The notes under the pieces are model-generated. The model was given only the letters and a program-made list of their open reading frames with translations. It was not told the DNA's origin and did not search any database. The position numbers were made by a program, and so were the translations under genes. Shown here piece after piece: positions 43,762 through 51,243 of a stretch of 64,000 nt of DNA (position 1 is the stretch's first letter; each line of letters opens with the position of its first letter). The stretch is from positions 930,001 through 994,000 of the forward strand of contig NZ_CP180208.1 of the NCBI RefSeq assembly GCF_047553045.1. The letters are read 5' to 3'. This DNA is from Sphingomonas_L flavalba_A. GTDB lineage: Bacteria; Pseudomonadota; Alphaproteobacteria; Sphingomonadales; Sphingomonadaceae.

Positions 43762-44081
43762 GTGACGATCTGGACCGCGAGGCGCGGGTGTTGCTGAACA
43801 CCACCGTCGGCGCTCGGTACGGCGTGGACGACCGTATCACACCAACTTCCTCCGCCATTCGCGCAATCTCCACCGCTCTCACCCGCGCCCACAAGGCAGA
43901 GGCTGAGGTCGAGCGGCTGCGGGAAGCGAACGGTCAAGCGATCATGTTGATCGACGAAATCAACCTGCGCGCGTCCTCACGGCAGTTCTACGGCATCAAT
44001 CAACCATTGAGCTCGAAACTCGCCACGGTTCGGGCAACGCTCGCGCGCGCCGTGATCGCGAAAGCAAAGGAGCGGCCATGA
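43758..44081 (+). CDS. Small phage protein with RAHKAEAEVERLREA module
   Basis: 107 residues. Starts SDDLDREARVLLN and contains the helix RAHKAEAEVERLREA, encoded by 45 bp that recur with 4 changes in the next gene. The helix looks like a coiled-coil or peptide used to mediate dimerisation. ATGA-coupled on both sides. Function unknown. Confidence 0.6.
   Translation: MSDDLDREARVLLNTTVGARYGVDDRITPTSSAIRAISTALTRAHKAEAEVERLREANGQAIMLIDEINLRASSRQFYGINQPLSSKLATVRATLARAVIAKAKERP
43884..43928 (+). repeat. 45-bp direct repeat, copy 1
   Basis: 41 of 45 bases identical to 44255-44299 and in the same coding frame; encodes RAHKAEAEVERLREA. Confidence 0.85.
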
Positions 44082-44416
44082 CCACGCAAGCACCGATCGA
44101 ACCGACGCAGGCGGATCGCGATCTCGCGCTAAAGATTTGCAAGGAGTTGCGCCAAATTTGGAAGGAGTGCGGCGAGAAGACCGTCCTCGACCTTGGTGTG
44201 TTGGTCAGCGCTATAACCCGCTACCGCACCGCCGCAGAGCGTCCGTTGCTTGAGCGCGCCCACAAGGCAGAAGCCAAGGTCGAGCGGCTGCGGGAGGCGC
44301 TGCGCTTCTACGCTGACCCCGACAACTGGCTGGCAAGCATGTGGCTATCCCCGTCGCCCGCGGTGGCGGACAGAGGGAAACTGGCCCGCGCCGCGCTCGA
44401 AGGAGACGGGCGGTGA
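44078..44416 (+). CDS. Small phage protein with RAHKAEAKVERLREA module
   Basis: 112 residues. TQADRDLALKICKELRQIWK at the start, then an ITRYRTAAERPLLE linker and the same helical module as the preceding gene, then LRFYADPDNWL. The last element is frequent in phage proteins of unknown function that end in (A)LxxYAdpxNW. ATGA/GTGA-coupled. Confidence 0.62.
   Translation: MTTQAPIEPTQADRDLALKICKELRQIWKECGEKTVLDLGVLVSAITRYRTAAERPLLERAHKAEAKVERLREALRFYADPDNWLASMWLSPSPAVADRGKLARAALEGDGR
44255..44299 (+). repeat. 45-bp direct repeat, copy 2
   Basis: Partner of 43884-43928; the four differences change one residue (Glu to Lys). Confidence 0.85.
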
Positions 44417-44667
44417 GCCAGATTCTCGTGACCAAGCCCGGCGCCATCACAGCCGCGGATCGGAAAGCACTACGTGCAGTCGACATAGTAGCGATCGAAG
44501 TCGACGACCCATCCGACGTCAGGCTGCTTTCACCGGAAGGGGCGGAACTGTCGGGAAATGACATGGCTTTCGCGGCCATCGCCGCAATCGTGAAAGTTGG
44601 ATACGGGCACCGCGAATTCGTGAGCAACATTTTCACCATACTTGCAGAAGGACGCGAGCAGGAATGA
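44413..44667 (+). CDS. Small phage protein of unknown function
   Basis: 84 residues with GTG start overlapping the previous stop (GTGA). VSQILVTKPGAITAADRKAL, then IEVDDPSDVRLLSPEG and a helical end. Not recognised. Confidence 0.58.
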   Translation: MSQILVTKPGAITAADRKALRAVDIVAIEVDDPSDVRLLSPEGAELSGNDMAFAAIAAIVKVGYGHREFVSNIFTILAEGREQE

Positions 44668-44852
44668 GTAATAGATCCATGCTGACAATCACTCTAAGCG
44701 GCCAGCCGGGGTGTGGAAAAACAACCGTCGCGAATTGGTTGAGGAAAAACCTCCCGCGCTCGCTTCACCCGATCTATGAGGTCGGCGCTAAGCGCCTTCA
44801 CGTCACGATCGTGGACGGAGAAGATAAACACCAGATCGAAATCAAGATATGA
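44664..44852 (+). CDS. 62-residue P-loop mini-protein
   Basis: MSNRSMLTITLSGQPGCGKT reads like the first strand and Walker A loop (GQPGCGKTT) of an ATPase, followed by one helix and two strands, ending QIEIKI. There is no Walker B or other NTPase part. ATGA-coupled; last gene of the early operon. Either a domain remnant or a minimal nucleotide-binding protein. Confidence 0.58.
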   Translation: MSNRSMLTITLSGQPGCGKTTVANWLRKNLPRSLHPIYEVGAKRLHVTIVDGEDKHQIEIKI

Positions 44853-44981
44853 ATGAGGGCGGGGGAAGGGCCATAGTGCCTGAAACGGTTCGCCGCCGAC
44901 GGCCGGGCCACACCTTCACTTGACCACCGACTCGCTCGACGTTTAGCGTCCTTCACCTCGTTTCCTCTCGCCGGAACGATC

Positions 44982-46220
44982 ATGGCCCGAAAAAACCAAA
45001 TACCTTACCTATCATCGCAGCTGCTCGCGGATGGGCGGGTTGTTTGGCACTGGAAACCTAGCCCGCGCCTGCGCAAACTCGGCTGGAAGAACCTCGCGCT
45101 GGGCGACGACGCGGACAAGGCGATGATACAGGCGCTCACCCGCAATCGCGAGCTGGCAGCGTGGGAGGCGGGCGCGCAACGGGCGGCAACGGCGGCGCCA
45201 CAACGCCTGCGCTTTCACCAGCTGGTCGATACCTACAAACGCTCGCCCAGCTTCACAGACCTTAAGCCGTCGTCCCAGGCCGAATACAGTTCGCGCCTGC
45301 GGTCTCTCGAAATCTGGGCCGAAGATGGCCAGACCATCGTGCGCGACATCGATCGGCAGATGGTATTGGACCTTCGCCGAACGCTCCTGACCGGCAGTAA
45401 ATACCGCGCCGCCGCGCTGCTCCGGGTTCTGTCATTGCTCCTTCAATTTGCTGAGGACGATGGGCTGATCGCGGCCAACCCGGCCCGCCACATCCGCATT
45501 CCGACGGCGCCGAAACGCACCAAGAGGGTGTTGGTAGAGGATCTGCCCCACCTGCACGCCGCCGCCGCCGCGCTCGCGCATCATCATATCGATATCGGCC
45601 TGACACTCGGATTCTACACCGTACAGCGTGAAAGCGACCTGCTCGCGACAACCGCATTCCGCCTGCGCGCGCTGGACGACATCAGCGATCAGGCCCGCGC
45701 GGCCCTGGCGGGGCCGGACGGACAGGTCACGGCCATCCAGTTGCAGCAGGGCAAGACGGACGCATGGGTCGGCATCCCGCTGGCGCCGGCGGCACGTTTA
45801 GACGTCGAAGCGGCACTGGCCGAACAGCGGGAAGGGCGCGTCGCCAGCACGCATCTGATCCGCTACCCTGGGCAGGATAGAGGGTGCCCGGCCTGGCTGT
45901 TCCAGCGCCATTTCCGCGCGGTCGTGAGGCACGCGGTTGAACAGGCACGATCGACTGGCCTGCAGGAACTGGCCGAGCGGCTGAACGGCCTCCAATTCCG
46001 CGACCTGCGCCGCTCCGGCATGTGCTGGATGCGGGATTTGGGCGTGCCGGTGCCGCTGATCGCCGCCCTCAGCGGCCACAGCATCGAGGAAACCCAGAAG
46101 ATCCTCGACACGTACATGCCCCGCGACACGCGCGCAGCAGCGGAAGGCATGGCGATGGCCGTCACGCGGCAGGCCAAACGGGATGCCGCCGCAGCCGGCG
46201 CACTGTCGGATCAGCGATGA
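44982..46220 (+). CDS. int: Tyrosine-recombinase integrase
   Basis: 412 residues. N-terminal DUF3596-like/AP2-type arm-binding part (~1-75), SAM-like core-binding domain (~76-170), catalytic domain (~185-385). Catalytic residues: R216 (YTVQRESD), K258 (QQGKTDAW), R343 (LQFRDLRRS), H366 (LSGHS) and nucleophile Y378 (DTYMP). The usual His of HxxR is Arg340. The gene ends 78 bp before the attR core, the normal position for an integrase encoded beside attP. It should recombine the 48-bp tRNA-Gln core. Confidence 0.93.
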   Translation: MARKNQIPYLSSQLLADGRVVWHWKPSPRLRKLGWKNLALGDDADKAMIQALTRNRELAAWEAGAQRAATAAPQRLRFHQLVDTYKRSPSFTDLKPSSQAEYSSRLRSLEIWAEDGQTIVRDIDRQMVLDLRRTLLTGSKYRAAALLRVLSLLLQFAEDDGLIAANPARHIRIPTAPKRTKRVLVEDLPHLHAAAAALAHHHIDIGLTLGFYTVQRESDLLATTAFRLRALDDISDQARAALAGPDGQVTAIQLQQGKTDAWVGIPLAPAARLDVEAALAEQREGRVASTHLIRYPGQDRGCPAWLFQRHFRAVVRHAVEQARSTGLQELAERLNGLQFRDLRRSGMCWMRDLGVPVPLIAALSGHSIEETQKILDTYMPRDTRAAAEGMAMAVTRQAKRDAAAAGALSDQR

Positions 46221-46232
46221 TATCGCGCGGCA

Positions 46233-46264
46233 GCGTCGCACGTGCGACGCAGAAATCGTCGCAC
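46233..46264. promoter_or_regulatory. Putative integrase arm-type sites, right arm
   Basis: Three GTCGCAC heptamers: 46235-46241, its inverse at 46242-46248 (together a perfect 18-bp palindrome GCGTCGCACGTGCGACGC, 46233-46250) and 46258-46264. Two further copies lie at 4353-4359 and 4382-4388 on the other prophage end. They lie 34-63 bp from the core here and 46-81 bp there, as arm sites would. Confidence 0.55.
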
Positions 46265-46283
46265 GGCGTCGCGCCAAACCCCC

Positions 46284-46312
46284 TTGACCCGCAGATTTCC
46301 GCGCCTTAGAGC
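46284..46312 (+). promoter_or_regulatory. Phage-borne replacement promoter for tRNA-Gln
   Basis: TTGACC (46284-46289), 17 bp, TAGAGC (46307-46312), identical boxes and spacing to the stranded promoter at attL. The -35 box lies in prophage DNA outside the 48-bp identical core, so tRNA-Gln expression in the lysogen depends on phage-derived sequence. Confidence 0.72.
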
Positions 46313-46345
46313 CGCCTCTCCGATGCCCCGTCGTCTAACGGCAAG
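46298..46345 (+). repeat. attR: right copy of 48-bp attachment core
   Basis: Identical to attL (4260-4307). It ends in the D arm of the intact tRNA-Gln gene, so crossover happens in the promoter/5' part of the gene rather than its 3' end. Confidence 0.93.
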
Positions 46346-46397
46346 ACTACGGACTCTGACTCCGTCAATCGTGGTTCGAATCCACGCGGGGCATCCA
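46324..46397 (+). tRNA. tRNA-Gln (anticodon CTG)
   Basis: 74 nt with encoded CCA. Acceptor TGCCCCG pairs with CGGGGCA, anticodon stem ACGGA/TCCGT encloses CTCTGAC with anticodon CTG (codon CAG), T arm CGTGG-TTCGAAT-CCACG. The gene was restored by the prophage's copy of its 5' part. Confidence 0.95.
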
Positions 46398-46461
46398 GTT
46401 CCACCTTTGAGCGCTGCCGCGCGCGGGTCATGACGGCGCGATCCGTCCGCTGGACCCGCAG

Positions 46462-47358
46462 CTAGAAGTCGTAGACCAGCGAAGCGCGCGTCTGGGTGTC
46501 CAGCGTCTTGCGACCGGCTGGCGGATTGCCTTCGTATTGAAGGTTGTAGGATAGCCGCGCCGACAGCGGGCCGATCAGTTTCGCATCAAGAGCGCTGGTC
46601 GAAACCACGGTGTTGTTGGTCGCGTCGAAATAGGCGGCGCTGTCGTTTGTCAGTTTCAGCGAAGGTGAAAGCCTGAGCGCGATGCTGGTCGATCCGCGCG
46701 CCGCCGGGCTGTCTTCCCTGGTGCCGTCAATGAAGCTAGTGAAGCGGAACGCCGGGCCGGCATTGACGTCGATAGTCAGCGCCGGGGTCGATACGGCGCG
46801 GTAGCCGATGCCGAGCGCGGCGGAATAGCGGCTGTCGTAACCGAGGAACGGGTCGCGCTCATATTGGGCGACGCCGGCAACGGATAGCCGTTCGTTGACT
46901 TTGTAGCTCGGCTCCCAGGACGCGGTATAAGCTTCCCGCGTCTTGGTGCCGTTGTCCTCCTGATAATCGGCGCGCATGCGCAGGCGATGGCGCCAGTCCA
47001 GACCTTCGCGCCGGATGTCGACGCCGGCGGACAGGCCGATCGCGTCGCTGTTGCCGCTATTCCGGAAACCGCCGATGTCAGCGCGGCCTTTCCACAGATC
47101 GAGAGGGCCGGCCTCGACCAGCCGTTCCTTGCGGGCGGCGCTGCGGGCCTCTCGCCAGGCGGTGACGCGGGCATCGACTTCATCGGCGGCGTCGGGGGCG
47201 GCGAGACGGACATATTTGGCGACGGTGACGATATCGCCCTCACTGTTCGAAGCCAGCGCTGCTTCAAGCATCTGGCGCAGCGGGTCGGGTAGGCTCGCGG
47301 CGGCGGGCATGGCGTGCAGGAGCACGCAGATGGCGGCGGCGGGGGAAAATTTACGCAT
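46462..47358 (-). CDS. DUF481/YdiY-like outer-membrane protein
   Basis: 298 residues from ATG 47358, which follows GAGGAG. Signal peptide (MRKFSPAAAICVLLHAMPAAA). After a helical segment (residues ~25-85) comes GPLDLWKGRADIGGFRNSGN, the start of a DUF481 beta barrel with alternating aromatic strands (YTASWEPSYKVNERLSVAGV), ending LVYDF with terminal Phe as required by the BAM machinery. Role unknown; family members are salt-induced outer-membrane proteins. Confidence 0.85.
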   Translation of the reverse strand: MRKFSPAAAICVLLHAMPAAASLPDPLRQMLEAALASNSEGDIVTVAKYVRLAAPDAADEVDARVTAWREARSAARKERLVEAGPLDLWKGRADIGGFRNSGNSDAIGLSAGVDIRREGLDWRHRLRMRADYQEDNGTKTREAYTASWEPSYKVNERLSVAGVAQYERDPFLGYDSRYSAALGIGYRAVSTPALTIDVNAGPAFRFTSFIDGTREDSPAARGSTSIALRLSPSLKLTNDSAAYFDATNNTVVSTSALDAKLIGPLSARLSYNLQYEGNPPAGRKTLDTQTRASLVYDF

Positions 47359-47467
47359 GGGCTCCTCGATACTCATGGCACAGCGTGCGTCTGGCAACGC
47401 GCCGGTGGCGCGCGGCCTGTACGATGGTGCCGCTCCTCCGGAACGGCCGGAATTTCGGGCGCCTCCC

Positions 47468-47941
47468 TCAGATAAGGGAACGGAACGCTTTCAGGACGTC
47501 CTCGTACAGCGTCTTTTTGAACGGAACGATCATTGCGGGCAAGTCTTCCGGGGCGGCCCACCGCCACGCGCGGAATTCCGGGTGCGGCGTGGCGATGTTC
47601 ACATCGGCGTCCGTGCCGGTGAAGCGGGCGAGGAACCATATCTGCCGCTGCCCGCGCCAACGGCCCTTCCACAGCTTACCGACCAGATCCTGCGGCAGGT
47701 CGTAGAACAGTTCCTCCCGGTGGCGGGCGACGAGGTCGACATGGCGCGGGGCGATGCCGGTCTCTTCGTTCAGTTCGCGCAGCGCCGCGTCTTCGGCGGC
47801 CTCGCCCTCGTCGATGCCGCCCTGCGGCATCTGCCACGCCTCCAGCTCGTTATCGAGCCGCTGGCCGACGAATACACGGCTGAGCGGATTGAGCAGCATC
47901 ACTCCGACGGCGGGGCGGTAGAGCAGGGAGCGGTCGTTCAT
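47468..47941 (-). CDS. rppH: RNA pyrophosphohydrolase RppH
   Basis: 157 residues. Nudix box GGIDEGEAAEDAALRELNEE plus TGI, preceded by LEAWQMPQ as in RppH, and RGQRQIWFLARFTG. It removes pyrophosphate from 5' triphosphorylated mRNA and so starts decay. Located 11 bp after ychF in the same direction. Confidence 0.93.
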   Translation of the reverse strand: MNDRSLLYRPAVGVMLLNPLSRVFVGQRLDNELEAWQMPQGGIDEGEAAEDAALRELNEETGIAPRHVDLVARHREELFYDLPQDLVGKLWKGRWRGQRQIWFLARFTGTDADVNIATPHPEFRAWRWAAPEDLPAMIVPFKKTLYEDVLKAFRSLI

Positions 47942-47952
47942 CGGCGAGGTGC

Positions 47953-49053
47953 CTATACGTTGAAGCGGAACAGCAGAACGTCGCCATCCTGGACGATGTA
48001 GTCCTTGCCTTCCGCGCGGAGCTTGCCGGCGTCGCGAGCGCCATTCTCGCCGTTGCAGGCGAGGTAGTCGGCATAGGCGATGGTTTCGGCGCGAATGAAG
48101 CCGCGTTCGAAATCGCTGTGGATGACGCCGGCCGCCTGCGGGGCCTTCGCGCCGTTCTCGACCGTCCAGGCGCGCGCTTCCTTCGGACCGACCGTGAAGA
48201 AGGTGATCAGGTGCAGCAGCGCATAGCCGGCGCGGATGATGCGAGCGAGGCCGGTTTCCGAGAGACCGAGATCGGCCAGGAAGGCGATGCGATCCTCTGC
48301 AGGCAGTGTCGCGATCTCCGCCTCTATTGCTGCGGAGACGACGACGGCCTCCGCCCCTTCGGCCTTCGCCTTGTCGAACACGCGGGCGGACAGGGCGTTG
48401 CCGTCGGCGGCGTGCGCCTCATCGACATTGCAAACGTAGAGTACGGGCTTGGCGGTCAGCAGCTGCGCCTGTTCGAAGCAGCGCTGTTCGTCGGCGTCGC
48501 GCGGCGACGTCAGCCGCGCGGGCTTGCCCGCACGCAGCAGGTCGAGCGCCTGGCCGAGAACCGACGCGGCGGTCTTCGCTTCCTTGTCACCCTGCTGGGC
48601 TTTCTTGACCAGGTTTGGCACGCGCTTTTCAAGGCTTTCGAGATCGGCGAGCATCAGCTCTGTCTCAACCGTCTCGGCATCGGCGATCGGGTCTACGCGC
48701 CCCTCGACATGGGTGACGTCGCCATCCTCGAAGCAGCGCAGGACGTGGACGATTGCGTCGACCTCGCGGATGTTGGCGAGAAACTGGTTGCCGAGACCTT
48801 CGCCCTTCGAGGCGCCGCGGACCAGCCCGGCGATGTCGACGAAAGCGAGCTGGGTCTCGATGATTTTCGCCGAGCCGGAGATTGTGGCCAATTGGGTAAG
48901 CCGCGAGTCCGGCACCGCGACCTGACCAACATTCGGCTCGATCGTGCAAAACGGATAATTGGCCGCCTGAGCAGCCGCCGTTTCAGTCAGCGCGTTGAAA
49001 AGGGTGGACTTGCCGACGTTCGGAAGCCCGACGATGCCGCAGCGGAAACCCAT
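47953..49053 (-). CDS. ychF: Redox-regulated ATPase YchF (OLA1 family)
   Basis: 366 residues, full length. IVGLPNVGKSTLFNAL (G1), DIAGLVRGASKGEGLGNQFL (G3 region) and a G4-like CNVDEAHA, plus the C-terminal TGS-like domain ending DVLLFRFNV. It binds ATP rather than GTP and associates with ribosomes. Part of the ctc-pth-ychF group. Confidence 0.95.
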   Translation of the reverse strand: MGFRCGIVGLPNVGKSTLFNALTETAAAQAANYPFCTIEPNVGQVAVPDSRLTQLATISGSAKIIETQLAFVDIAGLVRGASKGEGLGNQFLANIREVDAIVHVLRCFEDGDVTHVEGRVDPIADAETVETELMLADLESLEKRVPNLVKKAQQGDKEAKTAASVLGQALDLLRAGKPARLTSPRDADEQRCFEQAQLLTAKPVLYVCNVDEAHAADGNALSARVFDKAKAEGAEAVVVSAAIEAEIATLPAEDRIAFLADLGLSETGLARIIRAGYALLHLITFFTVGPKEARAWTVENGAKAPQAAGVIHSDFERGFIRAETIAYADYLACNGENGARDAGKLRAEGKDYIVQDGDVLLFRFNV

Positions 49054-49139
49054 GAAATATCCCGTGATAGTGCGCCGCCCCGCCGACGCGATGGTGGTCA
49101 GATAAGCTGATCAGGCGCGCAAGGCCAGTCCGCGCGGTA

Positions 49140-49661
49140 TCAGTTGCGCGGTGTTTCGGTGATCCGCGGGTGCGGAAGGCGCGGCGGGTTGCTTGGTGTC
49201 GCGATCGGTGTCGCTGACGGTGCGCGGTTGCCGGCTTCGCCCCGGCCGGGGACACGCGCGGCGGGTAACTTGCGATCGGCGTCGTTTGGGGTGACTGCTC
49301 GCCGTTCGACCGGGGGGACCGGCTTGGTTGCGGATGGCAATGCCTGTCGATTGGCGCCCCGGTCGGCCTCGTTTCCTGTGCGCTGAACGGCATCTATATG
49401 CTTGATATCAGACATGCTTCGTTCCGCGGTGCTGCGGATCGTGCCGTCGATCGGCGTATTGTCCTGCGCGGGCCTGGCTGCGGAAGGTGCCGCGGTTGCG
49501 GCGGATGGGCTGGATGTTGCGGTCGGCTCGGGTGCGGGGATCGCGGGGGAGGGAGGGGTGGTTTTTTCAGCTTCGCCGACCGGCGCCGTGCTGCGTTGGC
49601 AGGCCGAAAGCATCAGCGCCGGAGCGACGGCCAGCATCATGATGGGGAGCAAGCGGAGCAT
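49140..49661 (-). CDS. Proline/alanine-rich lipoprotein
   Basis: 173 residues from ATG 49661, after AAGGA. Signal peptide with lipobox LMLSAC (Cys at residue 21). The rest is low complexity, rich in Pro, Ala, Thr and Arg, with no domain. A periplasmic linker or orphan lipoprotein; function unknown. Lies between pth and ychF. Confidence 0.72.
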   Translation of the reverse strand: MLRLLPIMMLAVAPALMLSACQRSTAPVGEAEKTTPPSPAIPAPEPTATSSPSAATAAPSAARPAQDNTPIDGTIRSTAERSMSDIKHIDAVQRTGNEADRGANRQALPSATKPVPPVERRAVTPNDADRKLPAARVPGRGEAGNRAPSATPIATPSNPPRLPHPRITETPRN

Positions 49662-49704
49662 GTGTTTTCCTTCGTCTTCCCGTGGCACGGGCGGTGCGGC
49701 GGGG

Positions 49705-50280
49705 CTAGCCCTGCAGCCGCAGCGCGACAGCGTTCATGAATCGCGCATCGTCGCCCTGCGCCAGCCATTCCGCCTCCGCCGCGACAGCGCCGAGCATGTC
49801 AGCGAGCGGATCCATTTCCGCCTTGGCGAAATTGCCAAGGACGTAAGGCGTCACCCGATCCCGGTGGCCGGGGTGGCCAATGCCGAGACGGACGCGACGG
49901 AAACCATTGCCGATATGCGCCTCGATCGATCGCAGGCCGTTATGCCCGGCGGTGCCGCCGCCGGACTTCACCTTGACCTTGAACGGTGCGAGGTCAAGTT
50001 CGTCATGGAAAACAGTGACTGCGCCGATGTCGAGCTTGTAGAAGCGCAGCGCCTCGCCGACTGAGCGACCACTTTCGTTCATGAAGGTTGCGGGCTTCAG
50101 CAGCAGCAGTTTTTCGGTGCCGATCCGGCCTTCGATCGCCCAGCCCTGAAAGCGGGTGCGCGGCGGCAGAAATCCGGCCACGGCTTCGATCGCGTCGACC
50201 GCCATGAAGCCGATATTGTGGCGGTTCAGCGCATATTGGGCGCCTGGATTGCCTAGGCCGACCCATATTTGCATGGTCAA
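49705..50280 (-). CDS. pth: Peptidyl-tRNA hydrolase
   Basis: 191 residues. GLGNPGAQYALNRHNIGFMA with catalytic His at residue ~20, FMNESGRSV, HDELDLAPFKVKVKSGGGTA and GHNGLRSI are all present. Recycles peptidyl-tRNA dropped by ribosomes; follows the L25 gene as usual. Confidence 0.97.
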   Translation of the reverse strand: MTMQIWVGLGNPGAQYALNRHNIGFMAVDAIEAVAGFLPPRTRFQGWAIEGRIGTEKLLLLKPATFMNESGRSVGEALRFYKLDIGAVTVFHDELDLAPFKVKVKSGGGTAGHNGLRSIEAHIGNGFRRVRLGIGHPGHRDRVTPYVLGNFAKAEMDPLADMLGAVAAEAEWLAQGDDARFMNAVALRLQG

Positions 50281-50337
50281 CGCCTTCCTGTCGCCGCCCC
50301 GGCCTGGGCAGGGGCGGCGATCATCGGGTGTCGGATG

Positions 50338-50988
50338 TTACTCGCCGTCCGACTGCTTGGCGGCGGGAACGTCGCCGGCACCCGGCGCTTCCTCTTCATT
50401 GTCGCCTTCGGACGACTTCAGCGCCGACGGAGCGACAACGGTAGCGATGGTGAAATCGCGGTCGTCGATCGTCGGTGTCGCGCCTTCCGGCAGGATGACA
50501 TGCGAGATGTGGATCGAGTCGCCGACGTCGCGGCCGGTCAGGTCGATGATCACTTCGTCCGGGATGCGCGCCGCGTCGCAGGCCAGTTCCAGTTCGTGGC
50601 GAACGACGTTCAACACGCCGCCGCGCTTGATACCGGGGGCCTTGTCCTCGTTGATGAAGCGCACCGGCACCGCGACGGTGACCTTGGCGTTTGCCGAGAC
50701 GCGGAGGAAGTCGACATGCAGCGGCCGGTCGGTGACCGGGTGGAACTGGACGTCCTTCGGCAGGGTGCGGATGGTCTTGCCGCCGATTTCGACCATAACC
50801 AGCGAGTTCATGAAGAAGCCGGTATGCAGCAGCTTCATCAAGGCCCGCTCCTCAACGTGGATCGGGGTCGGCTCCTGCTTGTCGCCGTAGATCACGGCAG
50901 GGACGCGGCCAGAGTTGCGCAGGGCCCGGGAGGCTCCCTTGCCAGCCCGGTCGCGCGTCTCGGCCGACAGCGTCAGCACATCGCTCAT
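50338..50988 (-). CDS. rplY: 50S ribosomal protein L25/general stress protein Ctc
   Basis: 216 residues from ATG 50988, which follows GGAGA. N-terminal L25 domain (GASRALRNSGRVPAVIYGDK) that binds 5S rRNA, and the C-terminal TL5-like beta domain (VPVRFINEDKAPGIKRGGVL) with an acidic tail. The long Ctc form. First gene of the ctc-pth-ychF group. Confidence 0.95.
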   Translation of the reverse strand: MSDVLTLSAETRDRAGKGASRALRNSGRVPAVIYGDKQEPTPIHVEERALMKLLHTGFFMNSLVMVEIGGKTIRTLPKDVQFHPVTDRPLHVDFLRVSANAKVTVAVPVRFINEDKAPGIKRGGVLNVVRHELELACDAARIPDEVIIDLTGRDVGDSIHISHVILPEGATPTIDDRDFTIATVVAPSALKSSEGDNEEEAPGAGDVPAAKQSDGE

Positions 50989-51243
50989 CGCATGTCTCCA
51001 ATTCGCTTGGTTTTGAACACTCCCGCCATGCCTCCAGGGATGACCATGGCGCGGACGGCGGGCGCATAGCGGGCAGGTGGGATAAATGCAAGGGAAGGAG
51101 GGTGGCGAGTCCGGCCGCGCTTGCATTTCCGGGCCGACCCGGCTAACGGCCCGCCCTATTCCACATGGAAGGCGCTCATACCGGTGCCGGGCCTTGTCCG
51201 GTCACTGCTTTCCAGAGGTCAAACCGGGTAAGGAGAACAAGTT
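50989..51243. promoter_or_regulatory. Divergent region between ctc and rpsB
   Basis: 255 bp between two divergent ribosomal-protein operons; both promoters must be here. The last ~70 bp before rpsB contain complementary short segments (CCGGTGCCGGG, TTGTCCGG) and AAGGAG before the ATG, compatible with a structured rpsB leader for S2 autoregulation. I did not recognise a known leader family. Confidence 0.45.

Larger units (their letters stand above)
4260..46345. mobile_element. 42.0-kb temperate podovirus-type prophage integrated in tRNA-Gln
   Basis: The element is bounded by an identical 48-bp direct repeat that includes the first 22 nt of tRNA-Gln. It contains a complete-looking set: tyrosine integrase beside attR, CI/Cro-type switch, primase/helicase, both terminase subunits, portal, scaffold, capsid, T7-type tail tube and ejection proteins, tail fibre, and an endolysin/holin/spanin cassette. 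No essential gene is visibly broken, so it may be inducible. Morphology is inferred as short-tailed: no tape measure, tail sheath or major tail protein is present. No phage RNA polymerase gene is seen. Confidence 0.95.

Noticed and set aside
4260..46345. Diversity-generating retroelement, because the head gene order recalls Bordetella phage BPP-1
   Set aside because: No reverse transcriptase gene and no template/variable repeat pair near the fibre gene was seen.
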